Origin: Phycisphaerales bacterium
GTDB taxonomy: Bacteria; Planctomycetota; Phycisphaerae; Phycisphaerales; SM1A02
Direction: 5' to 3'
DNA length: 5,148 nucleotides
NCBI GenBank assembly: GCA_018882625.1
Contig: VERO01000180.1
Coordinates: forward strand, 1 to 5,148
This document shows positions 1-4,027 of the stretch, piece after piece. Every line of letters begins with the position of its first letter. The first letter of the stretch is position 1. A program made the position numbers and the translations under genes. The notes beneath the pieces were generated by a model. The model was not told the origin of the DNA, ran no database searches, and was given only the letters and a program-made list of their open reading frames with translations.

Positions 1-209
1 ACCTCGAGGCGCGCCACGTCAGCGTCGCGCTCCTGGGCGTTAGCGATGGCGCTCTTGAGGACGGCGCGCACGAAGCTGGCGCCGCGGCGCGGGCTGAAGT
101 CGAGCGTCGCGAGCGCCGTGGCGATGTCCTTGCCCCGGATCATGTCGATCACGAGGCGGGCCTTGCGCGGCGCGATGCGGCAGAACTTGTGGCTGGCGGT
201 GTAGCTCAT
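1..209 (-). CDS. rplV: 50S ribosomal protein L22 (5' part, cut by window edge)
   Basis: L22 is a large-subunit protein that binds 23S rRNA; its beta-hairpin lines the peptide exit tunnel. The visible 69 codons begin MSYTASHKFCRIAPRKARLV and continue IDMIRGKDIATALATLDF, then SFVRAVLKSAIANAQERDAD. This is the family N-terminal pattern: an (S)PRKARLV helix, an I-RGK turn and the K-SA-ANA helix. The start is the ATG at 207-209, preceded by GGAGAAG at 212-218 with a short spacer. The stop of rpsS lies 28 nt upstream, so the gene belongs to the same operon and the position right after S19 is canonical. The exit-tunnel hairpin and the C-terminus lie outside the window. Identity is secure; only the length is unknown. 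Confidence 0.95.
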   Translation of the reverse strand, partial: MSYTASHKFCRIAPRKARLVIDMIRGKDIATALATLDFSPRRGASFVRAVLKSAIANAQERDADVARLE

Positions 210-237
210 GGCTTCTCCGGTGTCGGTTCAGGCGGGA

Positions 238-534
238 TCAGGCGGGCGCCTTGGTGCCGCCGTCGATGCCTTCCTTCTTGTTCGTGTGACCCTTGAACAC
301 GCGCGTAGGCGCGAACTCGCCGAGCTTGTGGCCCACCATGTCCTCGGTGATGAAGACCTCGGTGAAGCCGCGGCCGTTGTGCACCTGGAACGTGGCGCCG
401 ACGAACTCGGGCACCACGGTGCATGCGCGCCTCCACGTCTTGATCGGCGTGCGCCGCGCGGACGACTGCGACTTCTCCACCTTGCGGTAGAGCTTCTCGT
501 CGACGAAGGGGCCCTTCTTGAGTGATCTGGACAT
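238..534 (-). CDS. rpsS: 30S ribosomal protein S19
   Basis: S19 sits in the head of the small subunit next to S13 and contacts the A-site region and the intersubunit bridge. The protein has 98 residues, close to the usual 90-95. The diagnostic parts are MSRSLKKGPFVDEKL at the start, PIKTW then VVPEFVG at 30-46, VHNGRGFTEVFITEDMVGHK at 51-70 and LGEFAPTRVFKGH at 71-83. The usual SRRSTI-type stretch reads RRACTV here, a mild variation. The tail after residue 83 is short and Gly/Lys-rich. The ATG at 532-534 is preceded by GAGGAA (541-546) with a 6-nt spacer. The gene lies 33 nt after rplB and 28 nt before rplV. There is no sign of damage. Confidence 0.98.
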   Translation of the reverse strand: MSRSLKKGPFVDEKLYRKVEKSQSSARRTPIKTWRRACTVVPEFVGATFQVHNGRGFTEVFITEDMVGHKLGEFAPTRVFKGHTNKKEGIDGGTKAPA

Positions 535-567
535 CGTGTGTTCCTCGTGTTCTCGTGTGGCTCAGGC

Positions 568-1422
568 TCAGAGGACGAGCTGGCCGTAGCGGCGGCTGAA
601 GCGCCGGCGCAGGATTCGCTTGTCGCTGGCCTTGCCGCGGCCGCGCGTGCGTCCGCCCTTGGCCTTCGTGTTGCTCGCGTTCGACGGGGTCTGGCCGCCC
701 TTGGAGCGGCCCTCGCCGCCGCCGTGCGGGTGCTGGTGGTGGCTCATCGCCATGCCGCGGGTGCGCGGACGGCGGCCGAGCCAGCGCGCGCGGCCCGCCT
801 TGCCGAGCTTCACGAGCGCATGGTCCGCGTTGCCCACCGCGCCGATGGTGGCGCGGCAGTCGAGCGAGACCTGGCGAATCTCGCCTGAGGGAAGCACGAT
901 GGTCGCCCAGCGGCCTTCCTTGTTGGTCAGCCGCGCGGCCATGCCGGCGGAGCGCACGATCTGGCCGCCCTTCCCTGGCTCGAGCTCGACGTTGTGGAGC
1001 TCAAGGCCGGTGGGGATGTGGCGGATCGGCATGCAGTTGCCGGGACGCGGGTCGATCTGGGAGCCGCTGCTGAGCACGGTGCTCCCCACGACGAGGCCCT
1101 TGGGCGACAGCATGTAGCGCACGCTGCCGTCCTCGTACCTCACGAGCGCGATGTGGCAGGAGCGGTTGGGGTCGTACTCGATGCCCACCACCGTCGCCGG
1201 CATGTCGTCCTTGCGGCGGGTCCAGTCGATCAGGCGGTAGCGGCGCTTGTGGCCTCCGCCCTGCTGGATCACGGTGAGCTTGCCCTGCGAGTTGCGCCCG
1301 CCCGTCTTGTGCAGCGGACGCAGCAGGCTCTTCTCTGGCGAGGTCTTGGTGACCTCCGCATGCAGGTTGACCGAGGCGTTGCGGCGGCCGTTGGTCACCC
1401 TCTTGTAGACGCGGATCGGCAT
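568..1422 (-). CDS. rplB: 50S ribosomal protein L2
   Basis: L2 binds 23S rRNA near the peptidyl-transferase centre and helps subunit joining. The protein has 284 residues (E. coli 273). The sequence shows KTGGRNSQGKLT (39-50), GGGHKRRYRLIDW (55-67), IEYDPNRSCHIALV (81-94), NVELEPGKGGQIVRSAG (144-160), DCRATIGAVGNADH (188-201) and HPHGGGEG (231-238). This last block carries the His equivalent to E. coli H229. Two places deviate from the family. The usual NPVD before HPHGGG is SHHQ, and the usual TPWG block after it is replaced by QTPSNASNTKAKGGRTR (244-260). The C-terminus is an Arg-rich RRRFSRRYGQLVL. The ATG at 1420-1422 is preceded by AAAGGAA (1428-1434). The frame is intact throughout, so these look like genuine divergence rather than errors. 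Confidence 0.98.
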   Translation of the reverse strand: MPIRVYKRVTNGRRNASVNLHAEVTKTSPEKSLLRPLHKTGGRNSQGKLTVIQQGGGHKRRYRLIDWTRRKDDMPATVVGIEYDPNRSCHIALVRYEDGSVRYMLSPKGLVVGSTVLSSGSQIDPRPGNCMPIRHIPTGLELHNVELEPGKGGQIVRSAGMAARLTNKEGRWATIVLPSGEIRQVSLDCRATIGAVGNADHALVKLGKAGRARWLGRRPRTRGMAMSHHQHPHGGGEGRSKGGQTPSNASNTKAKGGRTRGRGKASDKRILRRRFSRRYGQLVL

Positions 1423-1446
1423 AGGTGTTCCTTTCGCTGCCTCGAA

Positions 1447-1722
1447 TCAGAGCAGCTCGATCTTGTCGTCCTTGTGGATGCGCACGATGGCCCGCTTGGT
1501 GATCGCGCCTGCGACCAGCCCGTAGCGGTAGCGGCGCGCGGCCGCCTTGCGCACCATCGTGTTCACGCCGATGACGCGCACCTTGTAGAGCTCCTCGATC
1601 GCGCGCTTGATGTCGGTCTTGGTCGCGCGGCGGTCCACCTCGAAGGAGTAGCGGTTGACCTCGTTGCCGTGCGTGGCCTTCTCGGTCACGACTGGCGTGC
1701 GGATGACGGTGGTGGCGTCCAT
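1447..1722 (-). CDS. rplW: 50S ribosomal protein L23
   Basis: L23 binds domain III of 23S rRNA at the tunnel exit and is the docking site for trigger factor and the signal recognition particle. The 91-residue product has the family pattern: TPVVTEKAT (9-17), NRYSFEVDRRATKTDIKRAI (23-42), VRVIGVNTMVRK (48-59) and KRAIVRIHKDDKIELL at the end. Glu14 in VVTEK corresponds to E. coli E18, the known chaperone-contact residue. The ATG (1720-1722) shares one base with the rplD stop in a TGATG junction. A strong GAGGAGG (1730-1736) lies inside the last rplD codons, 7 nt from the start, so translation is probably coupled to L4. The larger open frame extending upstream (to 2454) is only the non-coding frame of rplD. 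Confidence 0.97.
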   Translation of the reverse strand: MDATTVIRTPVVTEKATHGNEVNRYSFEVDRRATKTDIKRAIEELYKVRVIGVNTMVRKAAARRYRYGLVAGAITKRAIVRIHKDDKIELL

Positions 1723-2378
1723 CAGTTGGCCTCCTCGCCGGCGGCGAAGCAGGTGCCGTCGATGAAGGACTGCAGCGAGCCCTTGTCGACAAGCACGTAG
1801 CGGTGGTTGAGCAGGTCGAAGGCGCTGAGCTGCTCGACGCGGGTCGTGCCCACGCCGTCGATGTTGCGTGCAGAGAGGCGGGCGTTCTCGTTGCTGCCCG
1901 CGGTCACGACCAGGCAGGAGCGGTCGATGCCCAGCGCGCCCATGATCTGCGCGAACTCCGCCGTCTTGGGCGCCGCGAAGTCGAGCGCATCGATGCACTT
2001 GACCTCGTTGTCGACGAGCTTGGCCAGCAGCGCGTTGCGGTTGGCCAGGCGGCGCATCTTCTTCGTGAGCTGGGTGCGGAAGTCCTCGCGGGTGCGGGTC
2101 TTCGAGAACGCCACGCCGCCGCCCTTGCGGTTGGGGACGCGCGACGCGCCGACTCGCGCATTGCCCGTGCCCTTCTGCTTGTAGAGCTTGCGGGTCGAGC
2201 CCTCGACGGAGCCGCGGCTCTTGGTCCGCGCGGAGCCCTGGCGCTGGTTGCCGTGGGTGATGACGTAGGCCTGCTTGAGCAGCGCATACCGCACCTCGGG
2301 GCCGCCGAGAGTCGCGGGGTCGACAGTCATCGTGCCGACCTGCTTGCCTGCCTTGGAATAGACGGGTACTTCGATCAT
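1722..2378 (-). CDS. rplD: 50S ribosomal protein L4
   Basis: L4 is an early-assembly 23S rRNA-binding protein whose long loop reaches the exit-tunnel constriction. In E. coli it also represses its own S10 operon. The protein has 218 residues (family about 200-215). Key parts are the loop GSTRKLYKQKGTGNARVGA (60-78), RKGGGVAFSK (84-93), LTKKMRRLANRNALLAKL (104-121), DALDFAAPKTAEF (130-142) and SARNIDGV (169-176). K69 in QKGTG aligns with E. coli K63, the macrolide-resistance position; the residue after KGTG is Asn rather than the common Arg. The ATG at 2376-2378 has GGAGGAC (2387-2393) upstream. Unlike its operon neighbours the gene is preceded by a 195-nt structured gap. Downstream it overlaps rplW by one base. 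Confidence 0.98.
   Translation of the reverse strand: MIEVPVYSKAGKQVGTMTVDPATLGGPEVRYALLKQAYVITHGNQRQGSARTKSRGSVEGSTRKLYKQKGTGNARVGASRVPNRKGGGVAFSKTRTREDFRTQLTKKMRRLANRNALLAKLVDNEVKCIDALDFAAPKTAEFAQIMGALGIDRSCLVVTAGSNENARLSARNIDGVGTTRVEQLSAFDLLNHRYVLVDKGSLQSFIDGTCFAAGEEAN
1730..1736 (-). promoter_or_regulatory. rplW ribosome binding site inside rplD
   Basis: GAGGAGG lies within the Gly-Glu-Glu codons near the end of rplD, 7 nt before the rplW ATG. Together with the TGATG stop/start overlap it supports this start and translational coupling of L4 and L23. Confidence 0.8.
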
Positions 2379-2573
2379 GGGTTCGTGTCCTCCAGCGGCT
2401 TCTGCCGCTCAGGTGCCTTCGGGCACCTGTCTCGCCTCCCCCTCGCAGCGCCACTCACTTCAGGCGATGCGCAGGGTTCGACTCGGATCTGTTGAGTAGG
2501 TCTTGTGGCGGTCGCGCGGTTCCGCAATGGGCCTGCGCGACCCGTCGCCGCCCCATCCGGGGCAGCGCCGTTC
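2379..2573 (-). promoter_or_regulatory. Structured 195-nt gap upstream of rplD
   Basis: The other gaps in this operon are 33 nt or less; this one is 195 nt. No credible gene lies in it. In transcript order it can form four perfect stems: GCCCC/GGGGC with a GGAT loop (2563-2550), just after the rplC stop; GGTCGCGC/GCGCGACC with a 17-nt loop (2542-2510); CAGGTGCC/GGCACCTG with a CGAA loop (2429-2410); and AGCGGC/GCCGCT with an AGAA loop (2409-2394). The last two abut and end one base upstream of the rplD GGAGG. None is followed by a U tract, so ordinary intrinsic termination is unlikely. The arrangement suggests an RNA element acting on L4 synthesis, an RNA processing site or an attenuator; which of these is unknown. 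Confidence 0.5.
2394..2429 (-). repeat. Tandem abutting hairpins directly before the rplD Shine-Dalgarno
   Basis: Two perfect inverted repeats meet with no base between them. The 5' one (2429-2410) has an 8-bp stem and a CGAA loop; the 3' one (2409-2394) has a 6-bp stem and an AGAA loop. Abutting stems of this kind can stack coaxially. The Shine-Dalgarno GGAGG (2393-2389) begins at the next base, so folding, or a protein bound to the fold, could influence ribosome access to the L4 start. Confidence 0.7.
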
Positions 2574-3254
2574 TCACGAGAGCTTCTTGGCCTTTCGCTT
2601 GTAGAGCCTTCGGGCGGCTCGCACCATCAGGTATCCGTTGTTGGGTCCGGGCACCGGGCCCTTGACCACCAGCAGGTTGCGCTCGACGTCGATCGCGATG
2701 ACATCGAGGCTGCGCACGGTGACGCGCTCGTTGCCCATCTGACCGGCCATCTTCTTGCCCTTCTTGATCTTGGCGCCATGGCCGCGGTCGGTGCCGTGGC
2801 TGCCGATGGAGCCGCCGGTGCGGTGCTTGCGCTCGGTGCCGTGCGAGGCGCACATGCCCTTGAAGTTGTGGCGCTTCATCTGGCCCGCGAAGCCCTTGCC
2901 CTTGCTCGTGCCGACGACGTCGACGTACTTCACGCCCTCGAAGGCCTTCACGTCGACGGTCGAGCCGAGCTCGAAGCCCGTGGCCTCGTCGTCGGTGGCG
3001 CAGCGCATCTCGCGGTGCACGTGGCGGGGCGAGACTCCGGCCTTGGCGTCATGGCCGATCTGCGGCATCGTGCTGCGTCGAGGCTTGATCTCGCCGAAGG
3101 CGAGCTGCACCGCGCTGTACCCGTCGTTCTCGGTCGTCTTGACCTGGGTCACTGCACATGGCCCCGCCTCGATCACGGTGACGGGAATGTGCGTCCCGTC
3201 CGCCGTGTAGTGGCGGGTCATTCCGATCTTGCGGCCGATGATTGCAGCGGGCAT
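2574..3254 (-). CDS. rplC: 50S ribosomal protein L3
   Basis: L3 is an early-assembly large-subunit protein whose finger reaches the peptidyl-transferase centre. The protein has 226 residues (E. coli 209). Visible family motifs are IIGRKIGMTRHYTADG (5-20), IPVTVIEAGPC (23-33), VDVVGTSKGKGFAGQMKRHN (111-130), SHGTERKHRTGGSIG (137-151), KKMAGQMGNERVTV (167-180) and ERNLLVVKGPVPGP (191-204). Between GSIG and KKMAGQMG it carries about four more residues than E. coli L3. Where E. coli has the PrmB-methylated Gln150 there is Gly, a substitution common outside proteobacteria. A basic C-terminal extension (RRLYKRKAKKLS) follows the usual end. The ATG at 3252-3254 has GAGAGGAT (3261-3268) upstream. The spacing to rpsJ is 22 nt; a long 195-nt gap follows before rplD. 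Confidence 0.98.
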   Translation of the reverse strand: MPAAIIGRKIGMTRHYTADGTHIPVTVIEAGPCAVTQVKTTENDGYSAVQLAFGEIKPRRSTMPQIGHDAKAGVSPRHVHREMRCATDDEATGFELGSTVDVKAFEGVKYVDVVGTSKGKGFAGQMKRHNFKGMCASHGTERKHRTGGSIGSHGTDRGHGAKIKKGKKMAGQMGNERVTVRSLDVIAIDVERNLLVVKGPVPGPNNGYLMVRAARRLYKRKAKKLS

Positions 3255-3276
3255 GTCTGGATCCTCTCGCTCTCGT

Positions 3277-3582
<306 letters not shown>

Positions 3583-3739
3583 GAACCAGAGTCCTCGCTT
3601 GAGCCGTGCGGCTTGAGCCTGTGTCCTGCGCCAATCTGCCGCGGATGCCAGCGCATCCCGTTCGTGCGGCACGCGCCAGCGACGAACGTGCCCCGGACTC
3701 CATCGGCTGCAGGACGCGACCGGTGGGTACGGGGCAGAA
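3583..3739 (-). promoter_or_regulatory. Structured rpsJ leader, candidate autoregulatory region
   Basis: This is the untranslated stretch between the predicted transcription start and rpsJ. In transcript order it contains a bulged hairpin at 3688-3659 (outer stem CGTTCGT/ACGAACG, inner GC and GGC pairs, GCGT loop) and an abutting 6-bp hairpin with a GCTG tetraloop at 3658-3643 (GGATGC/GCATCC). It then has two copies of GGCTCAAGC (plus-strand 3597-3605 and 3611-3619). Two longer-range pairings are possible. GTCCTGC (3715-3709) can pair with GCAGGAC (3629-3623). TGGAGTCC (3702-3695) can pair with GGACTCTG (3594-3587), six Watson-Crick and two G-U pairs that would cover part of the rpsJ Shine-Dalgarno. 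E. coli carries its L4-responsive control in the equivalent leader. A regulatory role here is inference. Confidence 0.5.
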
Positions 3740-3745
3740 CGGACT

Positions 3746-3773
3746 AGATTAGTGAAATGCCCGATCCTGTCAA
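3746..3773 (-). promoter_or_regulatory. Predicted sigma-70-type promoter of the S10 operon
   Basis: On the minus strand there is a perfect TTGACA -35 box (3773 to 3768), a 16-nt spacer and TAATCT (3751 to 3746) as a -10 box matching TATAAT at three of six bases, including first T, second A and last T. Transcription would begin near 3739 and give a leader of about 157 nt before rpsJ. The box pair is the only good one seen between the two divergent genes and sits where an S10 operon promoter is expected. The 16-nt spacing is slightly short but allowed. An 11-bp inverted repeat, ACTA-N3-TAGT (3743-3753), overlaps the -10 box and may be coincidence. Confidence 0.7.
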
Positions 3774-4027
3774 GGCTTGGGGGTTCTGAAGCGCCGTGGC
3801 CCGGTTAGGATCACGAGCCCGTGACGTGCAGCGATCGCCAGTTACAGCCTCGCCTCAGGGGATGCGTGGCCGGGTACCCCGGACTCACCCTTCGCACACC
3901 CGCGGTGGGTCACCACCCTCGCGAACATTGTTCTGGCCGTGGCTTGCGCACTCAGGACGCGCGGCGGCTCGATGAACGCGGAGACGACGCATCGCAAATA
4001 GGTCCGAGAACACAATGCTGGCACCAG
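3774..4027. other. Divergent intergenic region
   Basis: This lies between the S10 operon promoter and the assumed start of the plus-strand exported protein. I see no tRNA, other RNA gene or convincing coding sequence. The plus frame that becomes coding later is open from 3809, but its residues here look random (rich in His, Cys and Arg), and the small minus-strand frames at 3842-4143 resemble nothing known. Visible details are an inverted repeat TCACG-N4-CGTGA (3811-3824), the palindrome GCGATCGC (3831-3838), a small CCGGG/CCCGG stem (3870-3882) and GGTGG/CCACC (3904-3917). A promoter for the rightward gene should lie here, but no good box pair is visible. Confidence 0.5.
3811..3824. repeat. 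Inverted repeat TCACG-N4-CGTGA, possible operator
   Basis: A perfect 5-bp inverted repeat with a 4-bp centre (AGCC) lies about 37 bp upstream of the -35 box of the S10 operon and about 200 bp before the divergent gene. Its size and symmetry resemble a dimeric repressor site. No cognate regulator is visible, and a repeat this short can arise by chance. Confidence 0.25.

Noticed and set aside
568..1117. Long plus-strand open frames opposite rplB (and similar ones opposite rplD, rplC and rpsS)
   Set aside because: They are antisense shadows of highly conserved ribosomal genes in GC-rich DNA; the residues are Ala/Arg/Val-rich with no family features.
1447..2454. 335-residue minus-strand open frame spanning rplD and rplW
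   Set aside because: Only its last part is the real L23 frame; the rest is the wrong frame of rplD, and rplW has its own ATG and a strong SD at 1720-1736.
2470..2530. Internal promoter before rplD (TTGCGG on the minus strand followed by an A/C-rich stretch)
   Set aside because: No acceptable -10 box lies at a suitable distance.
2550..2563. Hairpin after the rplC stop as an intrinsic terminator
   Set aside because: Only 5 bp and no following U tract on the transcript strand; it would also cut off essential downstream genes.
3583..3672. N-terminal extension of S10 to an upstream start at 3672
   Set aside because: The 30 extra residues do not match S10 proteins, whereas the ATG at 3582 has an SD and gives the normal family length.
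3831..3838. GCGATCGC palindrome as a HIP1-type element
   Set aside because: A single copy in a GC-rich window is expected by chance, and nothing else suggests a cyanobacterium.
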